Assembly: GCA_028829895.1 (NCBI GenBank)
Contig: CM054179.1
Span: 48,121,891-48,185,890, forward strand
DNA from: Sinotaia quadrata
Taxonomy: Eukaryota; Mollusca; Gastropoda; Architaenioglossa; Viviparidae
Direction of reading: 5' to 3'
DNA length: 64,000 bases
The translations under genes were made by a program, and so were the position numbers. Shown here piece after piece: positions 40,040 to 52,448 of the stretch; position 1 is the first letter of the stretch, and each line of letters opens with the position of its first letter. The notes beneath the pieces were generated by a model. The model had not been told where the DNA came from, made no database searches, and was given only the letters and a program-made list of their open reading frames with translations.

Positions 40040-41546
40040 TTGTGGCCAAATAAATTTGCCTATCACTATTTTAAAATTTAATTTTTATGTCAATTTTTAA
40101 ATTGTCCGAGTAACCCATTGTTGGGCATTCCATATGAAGTATTTTATTATTATTATTATTATATGAAGTATTTCTGAGTTGAATTAAACAATGGAGTTGA
40201 GAATAAGCTAGAAATTGCTGATGTAATGCAAATTAATTCCAAATGAGTGATTAGGTTTATTATTCAATGGTTATGTTTTACGAGAACGAGGCCAGCCAAT
40301 GGGCTGAGATCTAAAAGTTTACTTGCTGTAGAAAATTATATTCACTGATCACTTGAATTTGAAGTGGCAAAGGAATCCATTCTTGAAAGGAAACCGTCAG
40401 TTTGAAGGGACCAGCAGCCTTTTCATTGTGTGATATGAATCTTCTGGTTTACTGATTGTAAACCGCTACGACCATGGGTGTGTATGCAGGAAGTGTCTTC
40501 GGGCAGTGTGTGTGATTGTAAATGAATACACTACATCCATGATGTATGGTGGCAAAGTATGCTGACTACATGAGAAATTTCTGGTTTAAGGAAGTACTAG
40601 AGTTCTGTAATTGTTATTCTGCTCGAAGGAACAGACACGGTGAAAAAGAGTACCCAGGTTGGCTTTGATAGAATAACAGAAAACAGCGTGTCAGTGTTTT
40701 TTTGAACGTGCTTTGATAGAGTAACAGAAAACAGCATGTCAGTGTTTTTTTGAACGTGCTTTGATAGAATAACAGAAAACAGCGTGTCAGTGTTTTTGAA
40801 CGTGTGTGAAGAGACGCACAAGGAAATTGATGTGGAAAATGAACTTGTGACTTTGATGTGATAAGTCACATGACAAAGACAATTGTGGCTTTTTCTAAAC
40901 AAGTTATGTAAAGTCTATTATCGCTTATCTCTAATAACTCCATTTCTCTGTTAAGAACTACCGTGCGATTTGCAGTGAATTGTTGAATTGTATTTTCGCA
41001 TATTAGACAGTGCATTATAGAAATTATTCAAACATGGTTTTGTGAAATTATTGATGACAAGTAATCTTTCTTATTTTATTTGTCATATGTATGTTTGATT
41101 GTTGATATAATAAATTTAGCAAAATTTTATTGCTAAATTTATTGATCTTATTAAGCATATTGATAACCTTGTATTGGAGAATAAAGTCTGTTGATGGGGG
41201 ATCGCTAAATATAGATTAAAGACGGGTTAATCTTCTCCTATAGTAAGACGTTTTCCACCTACAGAATACTGTGTGACGGTAAATGTTGTCTTTAATGTTG
41301 TGGATGTGAGAAAACGTGTTCCACCTACAGAATACTGTGTGACGGTAAATGTTTATCTTTAACGTTCTGGATGTGAGAAAACGTTTACAGCGACGGTATG
41401 TCCGCCAAGTGAGAGAGACGAGTAGTATCTGTTGGAGTATCATTAATAAAATAAATTAAGATTTTCATCATTTGTATTTAGTTTTAGATAGTTAATTAAT
41501 TATTACTAATAATAATATCCATGAACTAAGTGGCATAGGCATCACA
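40040..41546 (+). mobile_element. Interspersed repeat family R, copy C
   Basis: The longest copy (about 1.5 kb). It begins around ggccaaataaatttgcctat, matching the start of copies B and D, and ends at agtggcataggcatcaca, matching the end of copy A. It interrupts the 42-bp array, which resumes at about 41547, so the insertion is younger than the array. A 20-bp block at 41401 is shared exactly with B. Internal short duplications occur at 40670-40800 (repeated ttgatagaataacagaaaac) and at 41235-41390. No coding domain was seen. Confidence 0.72.
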
Positions 41547-42230
41547 AATAAGAAAATATTTAAGAGTAGCTTGCAATATGTTAGTAATAACAAAATATTT
41601 AAAAGTAGGTCTGTACATTCCAGTAATAATAGCAAAATATTGAAGAGTACGTCTCTACATATTAATTATCAATAATAGGAACATATTTAATACTACGTCT
41701 CTACATTTGAGTAATAATAGAAAAACATTTAAGAATAGATTAGTAATAATAATTGAAAATGCTTAAAAGTATTTCTCTACATATTAGTAATAATATCTGA
41801 ATGATTAAGAGTAGGTCACTAAATGTTATTAATAATAAATAATACCAAACTATTTAGAGTAGGTCTCCACATTTGAGTCTTAATTAATATCTGAAAGTAT
41901 TTAACAGTAGGCCTCTCTAGATTAATATTAATAACAAAATATTTAAGAGGAAGTTTCTGTATTTAATCCTAATAATAAAATATTTAAGAGCAGGTCTATA
42001 CCATGTTAGCAATAATAACAAAATATTTAAGAGTATATTCTCTTATGTTAATATTAATAACAAATTATTTAAGAATAGGTCTCTACATGTGAGTATTTAA
42101 GTGTAGTTCTCTACGTGTTAGTAGTAATTAACAAAATATTCAAGCGTAGATCTCTACATGTTAGTAATAATAACAAAATATTTATGTGTATGTCTCTACA
42201 TGTTAGTAGTAATAACTGAAAAAAGTAAAG
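41547..42230. repeat. 42-bp AT-rich array, right part
   Basis: The same unit theme (aacaaaatatttaagagtag) resumes after the inserted repeat. Copies are diverged in sequence and length. Confidence 0.9.
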
Positions 42231-42234
42231 TGTG

Positions 42235-42615
42235 ACATATACAACAACAGACAACTGACTTCATCATGAAGTACTAGACTTGTGACTGTACTCAACAATC
42301 ACTACAACAGAAAACAAAGTACTCTACAATCACTACAACAACAAGCAACAAAGTTCTACATGAAATACTGACTGTACTCGACAATCACTAGAACAACAGA
42401 CAACAAAGTTCTACATGAAATACTCACTTTACTCGACAATCACTACAACAACAGACAACAAACTTCTACATGAAATACTAGACTGATGACTCTACTCGAC
42501 AATCACTACAACAACAGACAACAAAGTTCTACGTGAAATACTGACTGTACTCGACAATCACTACAACAACAGACAACAAAGTTCTACGTGAAATACTGAC
42601 TGTACTCGACAACCT
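42235..42615. repeat. Minisatellite, ~55-65 bp unit, ~7 copies
   Basis: Copies contain actcgacaatcactacaaca, acagacaacaaagttctaca and tgaaatactgactgt, with some length variation. Confidence 0.95.
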
Positions 42616-43059
42616 GTCCAGTAACACTATACTCACAAACGTGCTTCGGATCCGAAACAAAGAAGAAAAAAATAAATGCTTAAAAAAGTCTCTTTCTTTT
42701 ATTTCCTGCCAATCTCTTTTACAGAGCGCCATTCTAACAATTAAATAAAAACATAAAGAAAACAAAGGTTTGGAGACAAAGCTAAAACATGTGCAAGTGT
42801 GTAATACCATAAGAAAAAATAGTATAAGAATATAACAAGAAACCAAAGGTCCGAAAAATGACTTTTAATTTTGTCATTAATGGTTTAATATATAGGTATT
42901 TTAAGTAAATAAGCATTATTACTAATACTTAATTATTACTGCTAATTATTATTAATCAGAACTTTAAATTAACAAGTGTAACAATAGTTTCTTAATTAGA
43001 ATTTTAACTTGAATATTATTAAACTGGTTACATGTTTAGTACTGTCAATTAAAAAAGAT
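42616..43059. other. AT-rich sequence, nothing recognised
   Basis: A minus-strand frame (42529-42846) overlaps the preceding array and has no domain. Confidence 0.5.
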
Positions 43060-43445
43060 TTATAATGGTTAAATAATTAGAAATTTAAATGAACAAAGTG
43101 TTATAATTGTTAAGTGTTTACAACTTTAAATGAAGAATGTGTTCTAATGGTTAAGTGTTTAAACCTTTAAATGAAGAAAATATTGTAATGGTTAACCGTT
43201 TAAAATTTAAATGAACAAAGTGTTCTTATGGTTAAGTGTTTACCACTTTAAATGAACAAAGTGTTCTAATGGTTAAGTATTTACACCTTTAAATAATTAT
43301 CAAGGTGTTACAATGATGAAATGTTTACAATTTTAAATGAACAAAATTTTGCAATGGTTAAGTGTTCACAATTTTAAATTATAAGGTGTTACAAATGATG
43401 AAATATTTACAATTTTAAGTGAGCAAAGAGTTACGTAGAATGTGA
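43060..43445. repeat. Minisatellite, ~41-55 bp unit
   Basis: Seven to eight copies of aaatgaacaaagtgttctaa plus tggttaagtgtttacaa, moderately diverged. Confidence 0.92.
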
Positions 43446-43874
43446 AAGTGTATTATGTTTAGTTTATATATATGTATATATGCTCTTTTTATTTTAAATA
43501 TAAATAAATTCAATCTTATTTGAGTTTGCAAACTATTGTTTCTCTAATAGTCCATTAAATGCTGAGTGTGCATAATGACACAGTGTAGTTTCATGATATT
43601 CTGATTTTGGAGTTTCTTAAATTCTTTAAAATTTATCTAAGTTTCTAAAGTATGAAAAGTGTTAGAATTTATTCTATTCTTCTCTTGCTGTGCAATAACT
43701 GAGTTCCATGATAACTTATGCCTATATCTTATGCAATATTTATTTGTCATTATTTTTAAAACAAAAGATACTGTCGTGTAAAGCGTTAATGTAGCTCACA
43801 TTTTATGGAATATACACATAATTATTTATTGGACTGTAGTATGCTACTTTCTGTAGCATGTGCTCAATTTCAGC
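43446..43874. other. AT-rich sequence, nothing recognised
   Basis: No gene, RNA or array can be supported. Confidence 0.5.
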
Positions 43875-44045
43875 CACTTTATGTGTTTATGTGTTGTGAA
43901 GATACACAAGAAAATTGTTGTATTATATTCCTGTTTATGTGTTGTGAAGATACACAAGAAAATAGTTGTATTATATTCCTGTTTATTTATTGTGAAGATA
44001 CACAAAGAAATTATTTGTATTACATGTATATTCCTGTTTACAACC
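43875..44045. repeat. 48-bp minisatellite, ~3.5 copies
   Basis: The unit contains tttatgtgttgtgaagatac and acaagaaaattgttgtatta; the period is a multiple of three. Confidence 0.95.
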
Positions 44046-44212
44046 ATGTCGATTGTTGATTTCATGACATTTCATGAGAACTCTCAGGACAGTTTTTCAT
44101 TAGAAAGAATGGCACAGTATACTCATCTCTCTTTACGTTTAGTGTGTATCCGTGTGTTTGTAAGCTTACACTTCAATCGTTTCGTGCTCATTTGTCTTTT
44201 CCATCTGACATT

Positions 44213-44335
44213 TTGCATATGAATTCATTCGTTTTCTGTAGGATTTGTAAGCCAATCATTTGCTTTTCCATTTGACATTTTGCATAAAAATTCATTCGTT
44301 TTCTGTAGGATTTGTAAGCCAATCATTTGACCTTC
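44213..44335. repeat. ~64-bp tandem duplication
   Basis: Two copies contain attcattcgttttctgtagg and atttgtaagccaatcattt. Confidence 0.92.
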
Positions 44336-44609
44336 ACCTGGTCAATTGGCAGTAGACTTTTGCATTTCCTTCTTGTCGATATTGAAAGAGAGTTTTAAAT
44401 TGCTGAATAAGTATCTGTCGCTGTTTATATTCTAAATGAGATTTATTTTTAGTAGCAGTAGTAGTAGTTACTGTTGTTGTTTTGTTGATGATGATGATAG
44501 AAATAATAATAATTACTTTTTTATTATTATTATCGTCTTCATCATCATTAACATTAACTGTAGTAATAGTAGCAGTGGGAGTGTTACTTTGAATCTTCTT
44601 CTTCTTCTG

Positions 44610-44657
<48 letters not shown>
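44610..44657. repeat. (ATT)n tract, left flank of retrotransposon
   Basis: An ATT run lies immediately at the 3' end of the minus-strand element, within a larger low-complexity region (44436-44657). It reads AAT/TAA on the element's own strand. It may combine the element's 3' tail with pre-existing target repeat. Confidence 0.95.
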
Positions 44658-44660
<3 letters not shown>

Positions 44661-46740
44661 TCTCTTTCCACGACTACTGTTTGACTGTCGGCTGAGATCC
44701 TAGGTCTCGGAATCCTACCAAGATTCTGGGAGATCCAAAGTTTTACGGAGGATGTGGGCACTTCCGAGGAGCGCTGCTTTGAGTAGTGGAGCGATTCTGT
44801 GGTTTCCAGGGAGTTTATTCAGGTAGCCTTCCAATTCTGATGTTATGTTCCCCAAGGCTCCTATCACTATTGGTATCACTTCTGCTTTTACATTCCACAG
44901 TCTCTGGATTTCTAATCTGAGGTCTTGGTATTTTTCTATTTTTTCTCTTTCTTTTGTTTTTATGTTTCTATCACTTGGAACAGCGACATCAATAATTGTT
45001 ACTGTTCTGTTGGTCTTATTGAGAACTACAATGTCTGGTCGTCTTGCAGGAATCACCCGGTCTGTTCTTATCTCGAAGTCCCACAGTATTTTGACTTCTT
45101 CTGTTTCGATGACTGCTTCTGGTTGATGCATCCATGTTCTTTCTGGGGTTTTTATGCCATAGTTCTCACACAGATTTCTATGTATGTGTTTTGCCACTTC
45201 ATTGTGTCGTTTGGTGTATTCTGTTCCAGCCAGAACCTGACATCCAGATAGTATGTGTTCTGTTGTCTCATCCATGGATTTGCAAAGTCTACATTTGGAA
45301 TCATTTGAAATTTTCATGATTTTCGTTTTGTGTGCTTTGGTGTTGAGTGCTTGATCTTGTGCAGCTGTTATGAGTGCTTCTGTTTCTGCTTTCAATCCTG
45401 CCTCTTTCAACCATTTGTACGTTGATTGCTTTGTTGATATTTCGTCTGCTTGTCGTACATATTGGCCATGTAGAGGTTTCTGTCTCCAGGTATGTGCTAG
45501 TTCTTGCTTCGTTGTTTTCTTCCATGTTTCTTTGTCTGTTTCTGGTGGTTGGAATAGTCCACTCCTTTTTACTAATTCTATCAGTGGATCATCTTTATTG
45601 TTATTCCAGATGTAGTCCACAAGGCCAATGACTTCTCCATCAATGACATGTTTAATTTTCTTGAGACCTCGGCCTCCCATTTTTCGAGATACATAGAGTC
45701 TGTCTACGTCTGCTTTTGGGTGTAAGGCTTTATGTATTGTGAGTAGTTTTCTTGTTTTCCTGTCCAGTTCATTTATTTCATTTGCTGTCCAATCTATGAT
45801 ACCTCCAGTGTAGCTTACTACAGGTATTGCGTATGCATTAAGGGCTTGTATTTTGTTCGCCCCATTTAGCTTGGATTTCAGGACTTGTCTAACACGTTTT
45901 TCATATTCTCTCTTAACTTTGGACTTCACTTCTCTCTGCATATTTTCTTGATGTTGTAGTATCCCAAGATACTTATATCCATTTTCTATTGAAACATCCT
46001 TGATTTTTCCGATGTCGAATTGCAGGCCCTCTGTTGTTTTGACCTTGCCTTTCTGGATGACAATTCGTCCACATTTCTCAAGGCCGAATTTCATGTTGAT
46101 GTCCTCACTGCAGATCTTGACAGTATTGATCAGTGATGTGATGTCACTTTCATTTTTACCGTACAGCTTGAGATCATCCATGTACAGTAGATGGCTGATA
46201 ACCTGTCCTGCTTTCATTTTGTATCCTAACCCTGTTTTCTGGATCACGTGACTGAGAGGGTTCAGGGCAATGCAGAACAGCAGTGGCGATAGTGAATCAC
46301 CTTGAAAGATTCCACAATTTATTGCTATGTCTGCAATATTTGTGTTGTTGCATGTGAGTGTGGTTTTCCAGTTTTTCATTGACTCCTGAATTAGGTTCTG
46401 TATTGATGGCGCTACTTTGTACAATTTTAATGTTTCAATTATCCATGAATGTGGGACTGAGTCATAGGCCTTTTGATAGTCAATCCATGCCATTGCAAGA
46501 TTTGTTCTTCGTTTCTTGCTGTCAGTCACTATTGCCTTATCAATTGCCAATTGGTCCTTCGTTCCTCTGCTGCCTGGTCTAGCACCCTTTTGTTCATAGT
46601 TTAGAATTTTGTTTGTTTCAAGATGTGTCATGATTTTGTTAGCTATAATTCCTGATAGTAACTTCCAGGTGGTTGATAGGCATGTGATTGGTCGATAGTT
46701 GTTTGGTATTGCGCCTTTCTGTGTATCTTTCATAATCATT
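44658..46740 (-). mobile_element. 5'-truncated R4/Dong-like non-LTR retrotransposon
   Basis: The insert spans 2,083 bp between two ATT tracts. It contains the C-terminal two thirds of a single-ORF element and a short 3' UTR of about 57 bp (44658-44714). The order reverse transcriptase, zinc knuckle, restriction-enzyme-like endonuclease is characteristic of the R2/R4/Dong/Rex6 group. No N-terminal DNA-binding region is present: homology stops at the start of the RT domain, directly against the ATT tract. Bombyx Dong is known to occur in TAA repeats, and both flanks here are TAA-type, so target preference for such repeats is a reasonable inference. Flanking microsatellites hide any target-site duplication. 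Confidence 0.85.
44715..46739 (-). CDS. Non-LTR retrotransposon ORF: RT, zinc knuckle, endonuclease (partial)
   Basis: 674 codons are open without frameshift or stop. The reverse transcriptase starts at once with an RT0/1-type motif ([15 protein letters not shown], residues 13-27). Motif A is WIDYQKAYD (85-93, catalytic D87), motif B is [11 protein letters not shown] (143-153), and motif C is YMDD (186-189). A thumb region follows. A CX2CX8HX4C zinc knuckle uses C483, C486, H495 and C500. The restriction-like endonuclease signature is RPD (567-569) with a second D at 584 ([10 protein letters not shown]) and a downstream KYQDLRLE segment (603-610). The protein would nick the target and prime reverse transcription from it. 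The Met used as start is fortuitous: in-frame sequence upstream is ATT-repeat DNA with a stop at 46761-46763. The ORF therefore lacks the N-terminal part expected in this family and is probably dead as an autonomous element, although its catalytic residues are intact. Shadow frames on the plus strand are not genes. Confidence 0.93.
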   Translation of the reverse strand: MIMKDTQKGAIPNNYRPITCLSTTWKLLSGIIANKIMTHLETNKILNYEQKGARPGSRGTKDQLAIDKAIVTDSKKRRTNLAMAWIDYQKAYDSVPHSWIIETLKLYKVAPSIQNLIQESMKNWKTTLTCNNTNIADIAINCGIFQGDSLSPLLFCIALNPLSHVIQKTGLGYKMKAGQVISHLLYMDDLKLYGKNESDITSLINTVKICSEDINMKFGLEKCGRIVIQKGKVKTTEGLQFDIGKIKDVSIENGYKYLGILQHQENMQREVKSKVKREYEKRVRQVLKSKLNGANKIQALNAYAIPVVSYTGGIIDWTANEINELDRKTRKLLTIHKALHPKADVDRLYVSRKMGGRGLKKIKHVIDGEVIGLVDYIWNNNKDDPLIELVKRSGLFQPPETDKETWKKTTKQELAHTWRQKPLHGQYVRQADEISTKQSTYKWLKEAGLKAETEALITAAQDQALNTKAHKTKIMKISNDSKCRLCKSMDETTEHILSGCQVLAGTEYTKRHNEVAKHIHRNLCENYGIKTPERTWMHQPEAVIETEEVKILWDFEIRTDRVIPARRPDIVVLNKTNRTVTIIDVAVPSDRNIKTKEREKIEKYQDLRLEIQRLWNVKAEVIPIVIGALGNITSELEGYLNKLPGNHRIAPLLKAALLGSAHILRKTLDLPESW

Positions 46741-46759
46741 ATTATAATAATTAATAATA

Positions 46760-46813
<54 letters not shown>

Positions 46814-46814
46814 G
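46741..46814. repeat. (ATT)n tract, right flank of retrotransposon
   Basis: About 24 ATT units with a few interruptions abut the truncated 5' end of the minus-strand element. Confidence 0.96.
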
Positions 46815-47045
46815 AAAATTGATAATATCAATATGTATTTCTATTTTATGACTAATTTTAGAAGTTAGTTTCATTATATATGTATCAGTACATTTAGAGT
46901 GTGCAATATACCAGTTCTAGTTTCAGTCTATTTTTAAACGAACAAGAAAGAATAAAATCATTACATGATTCATACATTGAATATGCAAATATTTTTTAAT
47001 AAGAATGCTTCACAGTTTACCCTTTGAAACAGTGTTTATTATTAA

Positions 47046-47070
47046 ATGTTCTGTGTGTGTATGAGTGTGT

Positions 47071-47129
<59 letters not shown>
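47046..47129. repeat. (GT)n microsatellite
   Basis: About 38 GT units with two GA interruptions on the left side. Confidence 0.97.
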
Positions 47130-47130
<1 letters not shown>

Positions 47131-47589
47131 ATAATATACATAAACAAGTATAAATTTATGCAGTTTTCTTTATTCTGACAAATGGGTTCTACGATATACT
47201 TGTTATAAAGCTGGTATAATCATACTGCCAAAAACTCATAAAAACAGTTTTTATAATATTTGTGCAGTTAAAGAACGGAAATAATACTGCAATGCATTTA
47301 ATATGAAGTTCGTGCATTTAATTTCAAAAAGCTTTAATATACTTTATATATTTGCAGCAGCATCTACTTGCACTAATTTTAATGTAAGTTTTATGTAAAT
47401 GAAGTATTGAGGAAGTGAAACAATAGTAGCGTACAAATATTATAAAATGTGTGTAATGAAATAGAAATGAAATAATATTAATGACATACATTTATTATAA
47501 AGTTTGTGTCGTGACAGTTTTCAAGAAGTGAAACAATAGTAGCGTAAGTTTAAATGTAAGATTGATTAACTATAGTGATAAGGAGTTGC

Positions 47590-48030
47590 AACAATGCCGG
47601 AGTACTTTGAATTTAAAGTTCCCGAAATTAACTAGAACTGAAATAATGCTAGAGTACTTTGAATATAAAGTTCCTGAAATTAACTAGAACTGAAATAATG
47701 CTAGAGTACTTTGAATATAAAGTTCCTGAAATTAACTAGAACTGAAATAATGCTAGAGTACTTTGAATATAATGTTCCTGAAATTAACTAGAACTGAAAT
47801 AACGGTAGTGTACTTTGAATATAAAGTTCCTGAAATTAACTAGAACTGAAATAATGGTAGTGTACTTTGAATATAAAGTTCCTGAAATTAACTAGAACTG
47901 AAATAGTGCTAGAGTACTTTGAATATAAAGTTCCTGAAATTAACTAGAAATGAAATAATGCTGGAGTACTTTGATTATAAAGTTCCTGAAATTAACTAGA
48001 ACTGAAATAATGCAAGAATACAAGCAATAT
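47590..48030. repeat. 52-bp homogenised sub-array
   Basis: About eight nearly identical copies of aactgaaataatgctagagt plus actttgaatataaagttcct and gaaattaactag. Confidence 0.97.
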
Positions 48031-49559
48031 GAAGTTTGTGAAATCACTCAGAACTGAAATAATATTAGGATACATTTATTACGGAGTTGTTATAATTACA
48101 TTTTAAAAGCATTATATCAGTGCTAAATAGGCCTACATTTGTTACAAGATCTATGTCAGGACAGTGAAGAAGTGAAATAAATCTTTGATGAAATACATGA
48201 AATACATGAATAGTGTCGATATAATTACATATTTAATAACTAAAACAATATTTTAATTTTAGCGCATTTTTATCAATTTCTAATGAGTTAAAGCAACTTT
48301 CTGATTTTAATTTTAATAGAGTTTATAAATATATTATTATTTTCTAAGAATTGCATTAAAATTAGGCAAATTAATAAAGTTTGAAACATAATTTTCACTA
48401 TCTATTAAATTTCTTTAATATAATTATTATAAGTTTGCAATAAAATATAATCATTGAAGCAAGTCTACTATTTAAGGGTTGATAAGTTCTGTTACATATA
48501 TATCATGTAGTGTATTCAATCCCACTGCAAGAAGTGGAAAAATATCAGAATATCTTTTTTTATACAATGCAATGATTCTTAAGAATTCAAGAACTGCAAC
48601 AATTTTGAGGTTTATGCAATTAATAATCTTTAAAAAAATCAAGCACTATTACAGTGTATACAATCAATAATAATTATAAATTGAAGCATTAATATAGTTT
48701 TGCAAATAATAAATTTAGGAACAGTCAAGCAATTAATAGTCTTTAATAATGCTGCCATTTATATAATGCGTTAAGTGAATAAATCTTAAAAACTGATACA
48801 CTGACGTAATGTTTTGCAATTATTAATATTTTTTCAAGAAGTGAACAAATATGCAATTTGAGCATTTAATTTTTTTTTAATGAAGCAAGTGTATTGTTTG
48901 AAATAATTAGTAATCTTTTAAAAAATGAAACAATCTTGACGTTTGTGCATTTAAAAAAATAAAAATAACACAATTATATATTTTTTGTAAATAATTATCT
49001 TCACGAAGAGACACAGATATACAGTTCTTGCATTTAACAGTCTTGAAAAATACAGTTTTGTAGGGTATGCATGCAATCATTTTAAACAATGCAAACTTGT
49101 AGAATATACGTTTAACATTTCAGAAGAATTTACAGTTGTACAGTGTATGTAATTACAAATATTTAAAAACTGAAATGTTCCGTCAATTTGTGCATATAAA
49201 AATAAATAATAAAAATCTGTAACAGTTATTCAGTTCTGCAATTAAGACTCTTTAAGAACTGAAGCAATAATACACTTTATGCATTTAATAATATTTAAGA
49301 ATTGAAGCAGTTAATAGAGATTTTCAGTGCATGATTTTAAAAATTAAAATAGTGATGCAATTATTATAACAATTATGCAAACAATGAACTGAATAATCTT
49401 AAAATTTGAAGGATATAGTTTTTCAATTAATAATCATTCTAAAGAACTGAAACAATTAGACAATGTATATATTTAATAATCTAAAAATTATAAAGCTATT
49501 TGCAATTAATAATGTTAAAACAATTCAAACATTTATAATGTTTTTACATTTAATAATCT

Positions 49560-49755
49560 AAAAGGAAAAGTTAAACACCCACACCCATCGTTATGCAAAT
49601 ACTAATCTAAAAATGTTAAACGTCCACATCCACACTGATCACTATGCAAATACTAATCTATAAACGTTAAACGCCCACACCCACACACATCGTTATGCAA
49701 ATAGTAATCTAAAAAAGTTAAACACCCACACACATCGTTATGCAAATACTAATCT
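49560..49755. repeat. ~46-60 bp sub-array, 4 copies
   Basis: Copies contain gttatgcaaatactaatcta and aaaagttaaacgcccacacc. The cacaccca part is unusual compared with the surrounding A/T-rich units. Confidence 0.88.
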
Positions 49756-50349
49756 GACAAACTCAAACAATTATTTAGTCACTGCATTAATTGCCTTTAA
49801 TTAATTCAGCAGTTAGATAGTTTATGGAATTATACTTTAACTTTAAGCAGCTATACATACAGTTATATTAAACAATTATTAAATTTTAAAGAGTGAAAGA
49901 GGTATACAGCTTATTTAAATAATATTAATTACACATTACCAATATCTTAAAGAGCTTATGCAAATAATATCAATTAAGGAAGTTACAACGTTTTATAAAA
50001 CTTATGCAATTAATATTAATTCAAAGTTGCAGTATTTATATAGCTTATGCAACCCGTATTAATAGTTGCAACTTTTAGAGAGCTTTTGCAATTAATATAA
50101 TTTTAAGAATAATACACAGTTTATTTAGTTAATATTAATTAAAATGTGCAAAATGTTATAGAGATTTTGCAATTAATATTCTATAAGAAATGAAATTGTC
50201 AGATATACAGAATAAGAACCTAATTATCTTTAAGGGCCGAAACATGTCTATAGATATAGTAAATGGACTGCACGCTTGATGAAATTAATAAACATTATTA
50301 ACTGAAACAGGTGAAGCGTTTCTCGCAATTAATATTCTGAAAAGAAGGA

Positions 50350-50575
50350 AACAGTCGCACCGTTTATGCAATTACTAAATACTAAAGAACTGGAAACAGT
50401 CGCACCGTTTATGCAATTACTAAATACTAAAGAACTGGAAACAGTCGCACCGTTTATGCAATTACTAAATACTAAAGAACTGGAAACAGTCGCACCGTTT
50501 ATGCAATTACTAAATACTAAAGAACTGGAAACAGTCGCACCGTTTATGCAATTACTAAATACTAAAGAACTAGAA
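50350..50575. repeat. 45-bp homogenised sub-array, 5 copies
   Basis: Five almost exact copies of ctggaaacagtcgcaccgtt plus tatgcaattactaaatacta and aagaa. The period is a multiple of three, so a 15-residue tandem peptide (MQLLNTKELETVAPF) can be read. Nothing supports translation. Confidence 0.97.
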
Positions 50576-50904
50576 ATACTATTCCGTATATCATTGAAAA
50601 GTGAATCACTTTATGCAGTTAATAAATATTCTTAAGAAACAGAAACCATTATTTCAGTTTATGCAGTTAATACTGTTTACGGTCTGAAGCAGCTTAATGC
50701 ATGTTTATTTTCCTTTCTTTTTCCACAGCTAATAATTTTAAAAAGCAAAACTTCTAAACAGTATCATCGATAATAGTTTCTAAAACTTTAAATAGTTATG
50801 GAGTTTCTGTGGTTGTTAGTTTTCAGAGCTAAGTTGTACGCTTTATGCAGTAATAATCTTGAAAAGGTGAAACCGCTATATTTATTCATTAACAGTCTTT
50901 GAGA

Positions 50905-51445
50905 ACTGAAACAGTTGTAAGACTGCAATGAATAATTATTAAGAAGTGAAATGCATGTATACAGTTGTAAGAGTGTGCAATGAATAATTATTAAGAAGTG
51001 AAATGCATTTCATACAGTTGTAAGACTGTGCAATGAATAATTATTAAGAAGTGAAATGCATTTCATACAGTTGTAAGACTCTGCAATGAATAATTATTAA
51101 GAAGTGAAATGCATTTCTTACAGTTGTAAGACTCTGCAATGAATAATTATTAAGAAGTGAAATGCATTTCTTACAGTTGTAAGACTCTGCAATGAATAAT
51201 TATTAAGAAGTGAAATGCATTTCTTACAGTTGTAAGACTGTGCAATGAATAATTATTAAGAAGTGAAATGCATTTCTTACAGTTGTAAGACTGTGCAATG
51301 AATAATTATTAAGAAGTGAAATGCATTTTATACAGTTGTAAGACTGTGCAATGAATAATTATTAAGAAGTGAAATGCATTTCATACAGTTGTAAGACTGT
51401 GCAATGAATAATTATTAAGAAGTGAAATACATTTCATACAGTTGT
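50905..51445. repeat. 53-bp homogenised sub-array, ~10 copies
   Basis: Copies contain gcaatgaataattattaaga, agtgaaatgcatttcataca and gttgtaagactgt. They differ only at a few positions (catttcatac/catttcttac; actgtgc/actctgc), and neighbouring copies share variants. Confidence 0.97.
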
Positions 51446-51862
51446 TCCTCGTTAAAAGGACGGTAGGAGCATTATGACGTACTTATTGTATATAGTCACG
51501 CAGTTAGTGACGTAATGCATTTAATAACTGAAAGTTACGTATACTATATACTATACTATAAAGTAAGAGGTTTAGCACAGCATATACTTGTTGTTCAGTG
51601 TAAACAGTTAATACTTTTTCGAACCAGTTTACAAGTCTTCATCGGTTCACTCAATTCCTGGTGTTTAAAATACTGAAACAAAAGAAAATTGTTGATTTTA
51701 CGGCTCTTGCAGTTTAAAGTATGAATTGGCCACCAGCCCTCTCAATTCTTTCATATATTATTTTAAAAGAGAATATGATCTATATAATAATCTTTGAAAA
51801 TTATCCGTTTAAAAAGTAATTATTTTTTATAGATGACAGATTGACTTACTGCAGGTATAAAA

Positions 51863-51866
<4 letters not shown>
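51446..51866. other. AT-rich sequence, nothing recognised
   Basis: Short tatacta repeats near 51538-51560 are the only structure seen. Confidence 0.5.
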
Positions 51867-51923
<57 letters not shown>

Positions 51924-51937
51924 TCTGTGGGGGGGGG
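51867..51937. repeat. (GT)n microsatellite and G9 run
   Basis: About 29 GT units are followed by tctgt and nine G. Confidence 0.97.
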
Positions 51938-51991
51938 ATGCGCACACAAGCATACGTAACAGCTGCACTCCACAGAATACAGCTGCAGTGA

Positions 51992-52446
<455 letters not shown>

Positions 52447-52448
<2 letters not shown>

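Larger units (their letters stand above)
47160..51450. repeat. Ancient ~4.3-kb degraded minisatellite
   Basis: Across the whole segment a loose unit of about 45-55 bp recurs, with the themes tatgcaattaataatctttaa and agaactgaaacaattata. Most copies are strongly diverged. Within it lie young homogenised sub-arrays (47590-48020, 50350-50575, 50905-51445), listed separately. No coding region or RNA gene was found inside. Confidence 0.75.

Noticed and set aside
44845..46582. Plus-strand frames of 61-108 codons opposite the retrotransposon
   Set aside because: They are antisense shadows of the long minus-strand ORF.
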